The position numbers and the translations under genes were made by a program. Of a stretch of DNA of 64,000 bases, positions 35,771-45,003 are shown piece by piece (positions within the stretch are counted from its first letter, which is position 1; each line of letters starts with the position of its first letter). A model generated the notes under the pieces. The model was given only the letters and a program-made list of their open reading frames with translations. It had not been told where the DNA came from and searched no databases. Source of the stretch: Flavobacterium endoglycinae (GTDB lineage Bacteria; Bacteroidota; Bacteroidia; Flavobacteriales; Flavobacteriaceae); contig NZ_CP071448.1 of assembly GCF_017352115.1 (NCBI RefSeq), positions 5,449,160 through 5,513,159 on the forward strand, in the 5' to 3' direction.

Positions 35771-37753
35771 CTACTTTTCAGGATTAATTATAATTGCAAA
35801 ACCGCCTCCAGGTGCCATTTGCACTTTCAATTTGCTGGCATTGGTCACTTCAATTATTTCGCGTTTGTAATCTGTTGGGTCTTTTTCAGCATTCAATCCG
35901 TCTTTAAAAATTTCTGCTGTAAAGGTTCCTTTTTCAAGGAAAGATAAATCGAATTCTATTTCTCTAGCCGACCAATTGGTTAGTCCCCCTACAAACCACG
36001 TATTACCTTTTTTTCTAGCAATGGCAGCGTATTCGCTCACTTTTCCATCCAGCGCCACAGTTTCATCAAAAGTGGTTGGAATTTGAGATATAAATGTGGT
36101 GCTTTCCTGCTCTTTCATGTAAGCTGTTGGGCTATCTGCCATCATTTGCAGCGGTGCTTCATAAAGAACATACATTCCCAGCTGATGACATCTTGTACCT
36201 TGGCTCATAGGAAGTGAATTGCTTGGGCGAAAATCTGCTTTTGTCGCATTACGCATAGCTCCAGGCGTATAGTCCATAGGGCCAGCCAGCATTCTTATAA
36301 AAGGTATACTCGCTTCATAATGCGGCATGTCATCATGTGGTGTCCATTTGGCATTTTCCAATCCTTTAACGCCTTCAAAATTCACAATATTAGGATACGT
36401 TCTTTGAATACCCGTTGGCTTATACATTCCATGATAGTCAATAAGAAGTTTATAAGAAGTTGCTTTTTTGGCAATATTATAAAGAGAATTTACCATTTTC
36501 TGATCGTCGCGGTCTATGAAATCTATTTTAAAGCCTTTTACTCCCATATTCGAATACTTGGTAAACGCATCATCTAAAACCTGATTTATAGCATACCATG
36601 AAGCCCAAAGAATGATTCCAACATTTTTTTGTTTCCCGTATTCGATAAGTTCTTTAATGTCCATAGCTGGCGAAATCTTCAAGATATCGGTTTCTTCGCT
36701 CCATCCCTCGTCTATGACCACATATTCAATATTATTTTTAGAAGCAAAATCGATATAATATTTATAAGTCTGCGTATTGATTCCTGCCTTAAAATCTACT
36801 TTCGATATATTCCAGTCATTCCACCAGTCCCAAGCCACTTTACCGGGTTTGATCCAGCTCATATCGGAAATTTGTGAAGGCGAAGAAAGTTTTTGAACCA
36901 TATCATTATTCAAAAGTTCGCTGTCTTTCTCACTTATAATGATTGCCCTCCAAGGAAAACTTCTGCTGCCGTTTGTTTCTGCAATGTAGTTTTCTCTCTC
37001 AGACACCATGTAGTTCATTTTATTATAGCCTCCTAAGCGCTCCTTTTTTGGATAATGGGCAAATATTCCCTTTAGCCCATATTGTGCCTCATTATTGCGA
37101 GTTAAAAACATACCCGGATAATCTTGGAGTTCAGCCTCAACAATAGCTGCTTTTTTTCCATTTCCTAAATCAACAAGAAGCGGAGAAATAGCCAAGGTAT
37201 CTTTGACAAATTTAGAAAGCGGAATTTCATCATAAAGCGCTTCAAAAGCAGAAGTGTACATGTCTTTTTCTCTTAAATCGCGAACATAGGGCACAAAAGC
37301 TTTATGATCTTGGCTAAAGTTAAAACTGGCTTCTTCAGATACAATGGTAATTTTTTTATTCTTATTTGTGAAAAAACGATATGCTACACCATCATTATAG
37401 GCTCTTAGTATCAAACCAAAATTCCCTTTAAAATTCACAATCAGCTGATTGTACTGGTCCACAACCGTTTTCTTTTTATAAACAGGCGTTTCGAAAGTAG
37501 TGTTTGAAGCCGAATTTTTAGTGCTTGCAATTTTAGCATTGTTTCCTAAAACCTCTCCGTTGCTCAATGTTAATGAAATAGCAGAAGGAGCAATGACTTC
37601 TGTATCTTTATGTTTTACAGACCATCTGATTTTTGCGCCGTTTTCTAAATTCAACTCAATATTTCCGTTGGGAGATTTGAGGTGAAGCACTTGCGACCAT
37701 CCGCTTACTGATAAAAATATAAAAATCATTGCCTGTAATAAATTCCTGTTCAT
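35771..37753 (-). CDS. GH97 retaining glycosidase (second copy)
   Basis: A 660-aa secreted enzyme. I choose the ATG at 37753 (MNRNLLQAMIFIFLSVSGWSQ) because it gives a proper signal peptide; the frame is open to 37786. The retaining signature is KGFKIDFIDRDDQ with Asp411 as nucleophile. Glu460 (NFEGVKGLEN) is the likely acid/base. The motif DYHGMYKPTGIQRTYPN is characteristic of the BtGH97b-like alpha-galactosidase group. It is clearly different from the first GH97, which has GIKVDFFGGD. It heads an operon with GH3, GH43 and CE1, and its upstream region carries the element shared with susC. Confidence 0.92.
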   Translation of the reverse strand: MNRNLLQAMIFIFLSVSGWSQVLHLKSPNGNIELNLENGAKIRWSVKHKDTEVIAPSAISLTLSNGEVLGNNAKIASTKNSASNTTFETPVYKKKTVVDQYNQLIVNFKGNFGLILRAYNDGVAYRFFTNKNKKITIVSEEASFNFSQDHKAFVPYVRDLREKDMYTSAFEALYDEIPLSKFVKDTLAISPLLVDLGNGKKAAIVEAELQDYPGMFLTRNNEAQYGLKGIFAHYPKKERLGGYNKMNYMVSERENYIAETNGSRSFPWRAIIISEKDSELLNNDMVQKLSSPSQISDMSWIKPGKVAWDWWNDWNISKVDFKAGINTQTYKYYIDFASKNNIEYVVIDEGWSEETDILKISPAMDIKELIEYGKQKNVGIILWASWYAINQVLDDAFTKYSNMGVKGFKIDFIDRDDQKMVNSLYNIAKKATSYKLLIDYHGMYKPTGIQRTYPNIVNFEGVKGLENAKWTPHDDMPHYEASIPFIRMLAGPMDYTPGAMRNATKADFRPSNSLPMSQGTRCHQLGMYVLYEAPLQMMADSPTAYMKEQESTTFISQIPTTFDETVALDGKVSEYAAIARKKGNTWFVGGLTNWSAREIEFDLSFLEKGTFTAEIFKDGLNAEKDPTDYKREIIEVTNASKLKVQMAPGGGFAIIINPEK

Positions 37754-37944
37754 TTGATGTGTGGTTATTCTAGTTAGTAAATACATGTTTTTTGGTACGC
37801 TTTGAAAAAACTTAAAAACGTTCGCGTAAGCGTTATCTCTTTTGAAAAACTGTTTTTGACATCTCGCTGCACTACTTCATATTGGTGCTTTTGAATTATA
37901 GTTTCAAAGTTTTTTCAACGGGCAAATTTGACAAGAAAAAATAG

Positions 37945-37995
37945 CTAACTACGGTACGCTTTGTATTAAAAAGGGGCAATAATTGTTGTAATCAT
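37945..37995 (-). promoter_or_regulatory. Conserved element upstream of GH97, shared with susC
   Basis: On the minus strand the order is ATGATTACAA, then TTGCCCCTTTTT, then ATACAAA, five bases, then CCGTAGTT. The same words occur in the same order before susC at 57602-57646. It ends about 190 bases before the GH97 start and is probably a binding site of the hybrid sensor-regulator. Confidence 0.6.
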
Positions 37996-38095
37996 CAATA
38001 TTTTAGACAATATAAAGATGAATTGATATGGTTTTCCAAAAAGATCTGCTTCCAAAAAACAGATAGTGGCTGAAAAATTAAATATAGGTTCTTGT

Positions 38096-38278
38096 CCGTT
38101 GGGTGTAATTGCTCCAAATTTAATTTTAACACATAGAAACATAGATTCAGAAAGCTTAAAAAAGGTGTTTCACTAGTTGCACATAGTAGCAATGTGAAAG
38201 AAATAAAATTCTCTTTTGGAGATTTTAAAAAATATACAATCTATGTTTCTATGGGTTTAGAACAATTACACCAAACGG
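38096..38278. repeat. Palindromic MITE-like repeat, copy B (183 bp)
   Basis: Terminal repeats CCGTTGGGTGTAATT (38096-38110) and its complement at 38264-38278 match at 14 of 15. Inner arms CATAGAAACATAGATT (38132-38147) and AATCTATGTTTCTATG (38238-38253) are perfect. It lies between the esterase gene and the GH97 promoter region, and is similar to copy A at 22265. Confidence 0.85.
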
Positions 38279-38289
38279 GTTACGTTCTT

Positions 38290-39222
38290 TTAATTGATCA
38301 AGCCTTTTGCTTTAAGCCATCTGCCGCATGCCAGACTCCAATCCGACTCTGTGCTGCCAGATTTGCCAAGTCCGTAGCCGTGACCTCCTTTTTCGTAGAT
38401 ATGAAGTTCGCAAGGAATTTTATTTTTCTTTAGCGCTAAAGCATATTCTATACTGTTTTCTACTGGTACAGCATCATCATTCATGGAATGCACTAAAAAT
38501 GCTGTCGGAGTTTCACTATTGACTTGCAGTTCATTTGAAAAATTATTAACCTGCTCGGTTGATGGTTTTTCGCCCAAAAGGTTAATTCTCGATCCCATAT
38601 GTGTTATCTCTTCGCGCATGGATATTACTGGGTATATTAACAGTGAGAAATCTGGACGCGCACTAGTTGCATCTGCACTCTCATATACTTTTGCATTAAA
38701 ATGCGTAGAAAGAGTAGATGCCAAATGTCCACCCGCAGAAAAACCCATAATGCCAATCTTTTTAGGATCTATTCCCCACTCTTTGGCTCTGCTTCTAACC
38801 AAACGAATGGCACGCTGTCCGTCTTGCATAGGACCAACCGATTTATCAGTCATTATAGCAGCATCTGGTAATCGGTATTTTAATACAAATGCCGTAATAC
38901 CAAGACTATTAAGCCATTGTGCAACCTGTTTTCCCTCGTGCCCGATAGCCATTCCAGAATAACCTCCACCAGGACAAATAATAACGGCTGTACCTGTTGC
39001 TTTTTCTGCAGGAGCAGGATACACATCTAATCTCGGATTTGTTACACGCTGCATCCAGCTATCATCTGAATTGGTTTCTTTATAATCGGCATTAGCGATG
39101 GCTCCTGGCACTTTCTTATCCCACAGATTAATGGTTTTACTTTGTCCAAATGTTTTACCTGCTACCATAAACATAATAAGCAATGCGGTTCTAATTCCTT
39201 TTGTTTTCAAAATATCTTTCAT
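38290..39222 (-). CDS. Alpha/beta-hydrolase esterase (acetyl-xylan-esterase-like)
   Basis: A 310-aa secreted hydrolase with signal peptide (up to GKTFGQ). The oxyanion motif is IICPGGGY, the nucleophile is Ser162 (IMGFSAGGH), and the acid and His follow (HSMNDDAVPVE and GGHGYG). This group (often labelled BD-FAE or pectin acetylesterase-like) is common next to GH97, GH43 and GH2 genes and removes acetyl groups from plant oligosaccharides. It is the last gene of the long susC minus-strand operon and is separated from GH2 by a short repeat copy. Substrate is inferred from context. Confidence 0.82.
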   Translation of the reverse strand: MKDILKTKGIRTALLIMFMVAGKTFGQSKTINLWDKKVPGAIANADYKETNSDDSWMQRVTNPRLDVYPAPAEKATGTAVIICPGGGYSGMAIGHEGKQVAQWLNSLGITAFVLKYRLPDAAIMTDKSVGPMQDGQRAIRLVRSRAKEWGIDPKKIGIMGFSAGGHLASTLSTHFNAKVYESADATSARPDFSLLIYPVISMREEITHMGSRINLLGEKPSTEQVNNFSNELQVNSETPTAFLVHSMNDDAVPVENSIEYALALKKNKIPCELHIYEKGGHGYGLGKSGSTESDWSLACGRWLKAKGLIN

Positions 39223-39251
39223 TTTAATTATTCCAATACTTTTTACTAACT

Positions 39252-39320
39252 CGTTGGGTGAAATTACTTTAAATAGATAGAAATATAGCTTTGTAAACTT
39301 AAAAAAGTTTCACCCAACGG
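39252..39320. repeat. Palindromic repeat, short copy C (69 bp)
   Basis: CGTTGGGTGAAAT (39252-39264) is matched by GTTTCACCCAACG (39307-39319) at 12 of 13. It has the same ends as copies A and B but a deleted interior. It begins 2 bases after the GH2 stop codon on the transcribed strand. Confidence 0.75.
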
Positions 39321-39322
39321 GT

Positions 39323-41755
39323 TTAATTTGATGTAATAGTAATGGCCTGCGGTTGTAATCCATCTCCAGAAACGGTTACTTTGATTTCTCCTTTCTGATG
39401 AGCACTTCTCACAATGACCAAAGCCCTTCCGTGCCAAGCTTTTCTTGTAAGAGATTGATAGGGTTCAAAATCCTTTAGATTCGCGTTATCGACTGCTTGG
39501 ATAGTTCCAGGTCCTTCAATTTTAAAAGTAAGGCGTCCGTCTGCATTAGGATTCAAAACTCCTTCTCGATCCCTTAGTTCGACTGCAATATAAGTTAAAT
39601 CTTGTCCGTCGGCTTTCATCTCTTTTCGGTCGGCTGCCAATTTAATCTGCACCGCCTCACCTGCTGTTTTCAGCGTAACGGATTCTTGTTCTTTTTCATT
39701 TGCTACACCAACCGCTCTTAAGATGCCTGATGCATAAGGCACGGTAAAAACCGCTTTAAATTCTTGCTGCTCGGCCGTCTGCTTTTCTCCTAAAAGCTGG
39801 TCATTAAGATACAGTCTAACCTTTGGATATTTGGAATACACTTCGACCTCAACATTTTTTCCAGTATATTCAGGCCATGTCCAACTTTCCCATGTAGGAT
39901 ATACCGACCACCATGTCTGCTTGATTTCCAGAGGTTCTGGTGCAGGTTCTCTAACTGCCATATAGAGTTTTTCTTTTTCGTTATAAAGCATGCCTCTATA
40001 ATGTGCAATAGGTTTTCTCCATCCGATAAGGTCTATATCTCCGCAGTAAGCGCCATGCCATGGAAAAAAATCATTTTCCCAATGTTCTCCAGGCACTTCT
40101 CCTGAATAATAGCTGCGTCCTATTCCAGATTCTCCCAGATAATCCATGGCTGTCCATACAAAATCTCCAATGATGTAATTGTTTTTCTGTACTAATTCCC
40201 AGTTTTTAAAAGCATCTTTAGGATACGATTCTGTTTGGACTATAATTCGAGAAGGTACTCTTATATGGTCTTGCGGTGCTTTGTCTAAGTTGTAGTTGTA
40301 TCCCGCAACATCATGCTGAGCCATCAAAGGATCGAATATATCCCAATTTTTACCGCCATTAACAATAGCCGATGTTATCGGACGACTTGTATCGATTTTC
40401 TTTATTTCTTCAGAAAGCATTTTGGCCGTATTCACTGCATCGGGATCTTCTCTTTCAGGTATTTCATTTCCAATGCTCCACATAAAAATACTGGGATGAT
40501 TGCGGTCGCGCAGCACCATCGCCTGTAAATCTCGTTTCCACCAGACATTAAAATAATTTGAATAATCATATTTATTTTTCCCAACTTTCCAGCAGTCAAA
40601 AGATTCATCCATAACCAGCAAACCTAATCGGTCGCAAGCATCTAAAAAGGCTTCTGAAGGTGGATTATGAGAGGTTCTTACAGCGTTGAATCCGCTGGCT
40701 TTTAAAAGCTCTACTTTACGCTGTTCTGCCCGGTCAAAAGCAACGGCACCCAAAGAGCCATTGTCGTGATGCACGCATCCTCCGTTGAGCTTAATTGTTT
40801 TTCCGTTGAGCTGAAATCCGTTTTCTGCCGTAAATGCGAGGGAGCGAATGCCAAAATTGGTCGTGTTCTCGTCTAACCTTTCCTTTTGTTTCGAAACCTG
40901 TACTAAAGCTTTATATAAGGAAGGCTGTTGCGGACTCCAAAGTGCTGGATTGCTTACTTTAATAAGCTGGGTCACTATTTTTTCGCTCTTTGGAGAAAGC
41001 GTTACTTTTGTTTCACGATGCCCTGCAGTATTGGAATTCGGATTTTGGATTAATGCTGTAACGGTAATTTCCTGTAACGATTCGGTTTCATTTATCAGTT
41101 TTGTTTCCACACGAACTGTTGCTTTTTTGGAAGAAATCTCGAAAGTGCTGATTCCTGTTCCCCATTGCGCTATATGAACTGGGTTGGTCTGAATTAGCCA
41201 GACATGTCGGTAGATTCCTGATCCGCTATACCAACGGCTGTTCATCTGCTGTGAATTGTCTACACGCACAGCAATCACATTCTGTTCTCCATATTTGAGA
41301 TACGGAGAAAGATCGTAGCTGAAAGAAGAATATCCGTAAGGATAAACCCCAAGCGATTTACCATTAATAAACACTTCGGAATTCATATAAACCCCTTCAA
41401 AATAAATCGCTGTTTTTTTGGTCTTCCAATTATCTGGCACTGTAAAAGTCTTTCGGTACCAAGCCACTCCAGCTGGAAAATATCCTCCTCCTGCGCCAGT
41501 AGTGTTTTTTGGATGAACTTTACCTTCGATACTCCAATCATGAGGCAGATCTAGCTTTCGCCAATCTTTATCATTAAAATTATCAGATGAGGCTTGAGCT
41601 GCTTCCCCCAAGAAAAATCTCCAATCATCGTCAAAAAGCTGTTTTCTCTTTACGTTTTCCTGTGCATAAAGAGATAAAAAATTTAGAAGCAGCAGGCATA
41701 AAAACAGCATGCTTTTCTTTAAATAGTGTATATGATGCAGAATTGAATTATTCAT
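39323..41755 (-). CDS. GH2 beta-galactosidase, 810 aa
   Basis: An exported GH2 enzyme. The sugar-binding jelly roll covers about 40-210, an Ig-like domain about 215-315, and the TIM barrel about 320-600. Acid/base Glu431 is in WSIGNEIPE and nucleophile Glu509 in IVQTESYPK. Two C-terminal beta domains (DUF4982-like and Big/DUF4981-like) follow. This domain arrangement is common among Bacteroidota beta-galactosidases of plant-glycan loci. The start gives a long basic N-region (MNNSILHHIHYLKKSM) before the hydrophobic signal core; Met16 is an alternative start. It probably removes galactose beta-1,2-linked to xylose. Confidence 0.9.
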   Translation of the reverse strand: MNNSILHHIHYLKKSMLFLCLLLLNFLSLYAQENVKRKQLFDDDWRFFLGEAAQASSDNFNDKDWRKLDLPHDWSIEGKVHPKNTTGAGGGYFPAGVAWYRKTFTVPDNWKTKKTAIYFEGVYMNSEVFINGKSLGVYPYGYSSFSYDLSPYLKYGEQNVIAVRVDNSQQMNSRWYSGSGIYRHVWLIQTNPVHIAQWGTGISTFEISSKKATVRVETKLINETESLQEITVTALIQNPNSNTAGHRETKVTLSPKSEKIVTQLIKVSNPALWSPQQPSLYKALVQVSKQKERLDENTTNFGIRSLAFTAENGFQLNGKTIKLNGGCVHHDNGSLGAVAFDRAEQRKVELLKASGFNAVRTSHNPPSEAFLDACDRLGLLVMDESFDCWKVGKNKYDYSNYFNVWWKRDLQAMVLRDRNHPSIFMWSIGNEIPEREDPDAVNTAKMLSEEIKKIDTSRPITSAIVNGGKNWDIFDPLMAQHDVAGYNYNLDKAPQDHIRVPSRIIVQTESYPKDAFKNWELVQKNNYIIGDFVWTAMDYLGESGIGRSYYSGEVPGEHWENDFFPWHGAYCGDIDLIGWRKPIAHYRGMLYNEKEKLYMAVREPAPEPLEIKQTWWSVYPTWESWTWPEYTGKNVEVEVYSKYPKVRLYLNDQLLGEKQTAEQQEFKAVFTVPYASGILRAVGVANEKEQESVTLKTAGEAVQIKLAADRKEMKADGQDLTYIAVELRDREGVLNPNADGRLTFKIEGPGTIQAVDNANLKDFEPYQSLTRKAWHGRALVIVRSAHQKGEIKVTVSGDGLQPQAITITSN

Positions 41756-41802
41756 TTTTGTTATTTGATTTTATGCTGTTCTAAAATAATACAGACAGGA
41801 TG

Positions 41803-44800
41803 TTACTGCTTTTGAAGGTATTCTAAAGTAAATCCAAACTCATAGGGCTTACTGCCAGAATTGGTATATTTTTCCATAGTTTTTGCTCCCCAAGAATCAT
41901 CACCTCCAACACCATGAATATTTAGATCAATATTAAGGTTGATAAAATCGCGTCTGGCTAGCTGATAATCGTGTCTGGCATTTTCCAAATCATCTTCTGT
42001 ATAAGGCCAAGCGCGGAAATTCAACGGCTGTAATCCCGTTACTTTGATACTGTTTCCGTTTGGAGATTCAAGCAAAAACCAACGTACATCGCTGCGGTTT
42101 GCATTATCTTGCGGAGCTGGATAAGGAACAATAAAATGTTCTAGCTCTTTGTGATATGCCCCTAACAAAGAAGCCGTTTTTCGGTCTGGATAATTCTCGT
42201 AAGGACCTCGGCCATACCAGTCTACAGCATTATAATTTTTAGGAATGCGAAGTCTCATTCCAAATTTAGGAATTTGTCCGATAGTATCGTTTAATGGCGT
42301 ATAAAAAGCTTTTGTGCCTAATTTTCCATTTCCGTTTAGCTGATATTCTAATGTATAATTGGCTCCAATGCGAGGAAAGTTAATATCAAACTTTATCGTA
42401 GCAATGGTGTCTTGTCTGGTTACAGAAACTTTTTTAACCACTCTATCGGCTGTCGCGTTTTTCCATTTTGAAAATTCTTTTGCATAACCGCTCTGCTTCT
42501 GGTTATCGTTTGGCGTTTTCCAGAAATAAGGCTCTAGAGGTCCTACTAAAATCTCCTGATCTTTAATCTTCCAACTTGTTAAGTCACCATTGGTTTTATT
42601 GAAAACAAAATTCATGTCATCCGTTTTTAGCTCAATAATAGCAGGTGTTTCCTTTACTTTTACAGTCTTTGCTCCAGAAATGTCTTTTTTCCACCCATAA
42701 GGTTTTACTATAAACTGCTCGCGGGCGATGCAATAGCCTGTTTCTGCCCAAAGTGCAGCTTCTTTAAGCCTTACATAAATATTGAGGCAGATTTCAGAAT
42801 AAGCTTTCTGTTCGTTCTGAAGATATGGGAGATCAATAACAGCAGAAGCGCCTGGCATAACAGAACCTATGTTCAGAATACTTCTCTGCAAAGATTTTCC
42901 TTCGCAAACATATTCATATTCAATATCAAAATTTTGAAGCGGCAGAAAATCAAAACGATTCGTGACTTTAATGCTTGTTTTCTTTTCATCCTGCATTTGG
43001 AAAACAACAGGCTGATAGACTTTCTGCACCTCATAATAATGGGGATATGGTTTTCGATCAGAAGAAACCAGTCCTCTCATGACAAAATTGCCATCGTTGG
43101 GCTTGTCGCCAAAATCTCCACCATACGCCCAAAATTCGCTATCTTTTAAAGTATAATCATCAGGGTGCTGGGTAAGTTTAAACGGAGAGCCATCTTTCGC
43201 TTTTGGCAGTCCGTGTTCGTCCCATTCCCAGATTGCGGCACCGCATAGGCTTGGATCTGCATAAATTACATCCCAGTATTCCTGCAAATTACCGCCTGAA
43301 TTTCCCATAACATGCGCATACTCGCGCATAATTACAGGTTTGTCTTTTATCTTTTCGCCCAATTTCTTAAAATCCTCAGGATGCAAATAACTATCATCAT
43401 AGAGATCTGATATTTCCCTGTGGGTATCCGAAAAAACGAGACGTGTCTTATCTAGTTTGCGAATGGTATCTGCCATTGCTTTCATATTTTCTCCTTTACC
43501 GCCTTCATTGCCAAGAGACCAAATGATCACGCACGCATGATTTTTGTCTCTTCCAACAAGCGAAACGGCACGTTCTATATGAGTGTTTTTCCAGAGCGGA
43601 TCTTCGCCCAGCTCTTTATTGCCAAGACCGTAAGCATGAGATTCCTGATTTGCCTCGTCCATTACATAAAAACCGTATTTGTCGCAAAGTTCATAAAACA
43701 GTGGATCATCAGGATAATGGCTGGTGCGTATCATATTGATATTAGCTTGTTTCATCAGCTCCATATCACGTACCATAAATTGGCGGCTGATATATTTTCC
43801 GGTACGCGGATGCATTTCATGGCGGTTAATACCTTTCAATTTCACTGCTTTGCCATTGATGTAAAATACGTCTGCACGCACTTCGATGCTTCGAACGCCA
43901 AAATAGCATTCGGCTCTGTCTACAATCTCATTTTTTTTATTTTTAAGCTGCAGAACAAGCTTGTACAAATCAGGTGTTTCTGCTGACCAAAGTTTCGGAT
44001 TATCTAATGTGGTGCTCAACGTAAAAATTCCTTTATCGGATAATGAAACCGGTACTTTTGCCTGAAACTGCTTCTCTATATAATCTCCTGATTTTGAATA
44101 TCCGATTATAGCAACCTCAACTTTCAAGCCCGAAGTATTCTCTGTGTGTCTGTTATCCAAACGAACATCGATGGCAACTTCTGCTTTTGAATATGATTGG
44201 TCTGGAATTGCCTTTACAAAATAGTCTCCAATAAAAGTCTTAGGTCTTGCAATCAGATCAACATCTCTGAATATCCCGCCCAAACGCCAGATATCCTGAT
44301 CTTCCATATAACTGCCATCGCAGTATTTGTAAACTTCTACGGCCAGTTTATTGTCTCCTTTTTCGATATATGGCGTAATGTCAAACTCGGCAGGCGACAT
44401 AGAATTTTCACTGTAGCCTACTTTATGTCCATTGACCCAAAGATACATTGCCGACTGGACTCCTCCGAAATTAATGAATATCTGTTTATTACTCCAGTTC
44501 TCGGGAATCTTGAAGCTAGTTGTATAACTGCCAACGGGATTTCTTTCCTTAAAAGTTATAAAACTCTCATCGGGTTCGCCGCTTACTCTTGGAATATCTC
44601 TTTTAAAGGGATAGGCCACATTGGTGTAAATAGGGGTTCCAAATCCTTGCAATTCCCAACTGGCAGGCACTAAAATAGTAGTCCAGGCATCAGTAGAAAA
44701 ATCTTTGCGGTAAAAATCAGCTGGTCGAGACTGCGGATTGGCCGACCAGTTAAATTTCCACATCCCGTTAAGAGACAAAAGCATTGGATTATTTTTTTTC

Positions 44801-44940
44801 TCTTCGGCAAGAAAACCGTATGCATGTGGTTTTTCCTTATTGATGCCATTAACAGCTGGATTCTCCCAGTCATTTACCTGCTGGGCATCTATAAGATTAA
44901 CCGCAAAAAACACGGCAATGAGAAAGATTTTTTTTATCAT
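41803..44940 (-). CDS. GH2 beta-galactosidase, LacZ-like, 1045 aa
   Basis: A full-length LacZ-type enzyme with signal peptide (MIKKIFLIAVFFAVNLIDAQ). All five domains are present: sugar-binding, Ig-like, TIM barrel, Ig-like and the C-terminal beta-galactosidase small-chain domain (about 760-1040). Acid/base Glu479 is in WSLGNEGG and nucleophile Glu540 in MREYAHVMGN. It lies between GH29 and the other GH2 gene, and has a 62-base gap to GH29. Acting after the fucosidase, it would remove galactose from L-type side chains. Three beta-galactosidases (two GH2 and GH42) in one locus suggest different linkages or different cell compartments. Confidence 0.94.
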   Translation of the reverse strand: MIKKIFLIAVFFAVNLIDAQQVNDWENPAVNGINKEKPHAYGFLAEEKKNNPMLLSLNGMWKFNWSANPQSRPADFYRKDFSTDAWTTILVPASWELQGFGTPIYTNVAYPFKRDIPRVSGEPDESFITFKERNPVGSYTTSFKIPENWSNKQIFINFGGVQSAMYLWVNGHKVGYSENSMSPAEFDITPYIEKGDNKLAVEVYKYCDGSYMEDQDIWRLGGIFRDVDLIARPKTFIGDYFVKAIPDQSYSKAEVAIDVRLDNRHTENTSGLKVEVAIIGYSKSGDYIEKQFQAKVPVSLSDKGIFTLSTTLDNPKLWSAETPDLYKLVLQLKNKKNEIVDRAECYFGVRSIEVRADVFYINGKAVKLKGINRHEMHPRTGKYISRQFMVRDMELMKQANINMIRTSHYPDDPLFYELCDKYGFYVMDEANQESHAYGLGNKELGEDPLWKNTHIERAVSLVGRDKNHACVIIWSLGNEGGKGENMKAMADTIRKLDKTRLVFSDTHREISDLYDDSYLHPEDFKKLGEKIKDKPVIMREYAHVMGNSGGNLQEYWDVIYADPSLCGAAIWEWDEHGLPKAKDGSPFKLTQHPDDYTLKDSEFWAYGGDFGDKPNDGNFVMRGLVSSDRKPYPHYYEVQKVYQPVVFQMQDEKKTSIKVTNRFDFLPLQNFDIEYEYVCEGKSLQRSILNIGSVMPGASAVIDLPYLQNEQKAYSEICLNIYVRLKEAALWAETGYCIAREQFIVKPYGWKKDISGAKTVKVKETPAIIELKTDDMNFVFNKTNGDLTSWKIKDQEILVGPLEPYFWKTPNDNQKQSGYAKEFSKWKNATADRVVKKVSVTRQDTIATIKFDINFPRIGANYTLEYQLNGNGKLGTKAFYTPLNDTIGQIPKFGMRLRIPKNYNAVDWYGRGPYENYPDRKTASLLGAYHKELEHFIVPYPAPQDNANRSDVRWFLLESPNGNSIKVTGLQPLNFRAWPYTEDDLENARHDYQLARRDFINLNIDLNIHGVGGDDSWGAKTMEKYTNSGSKPYEFGFTLEYLQKQ

Positions 44941-45003
44941 ATCGATGAGTTTGAACGATTGCCTATTAGCGCTATCTGTTCCCTAGTGGCTGATAATTTA
45001 ATA

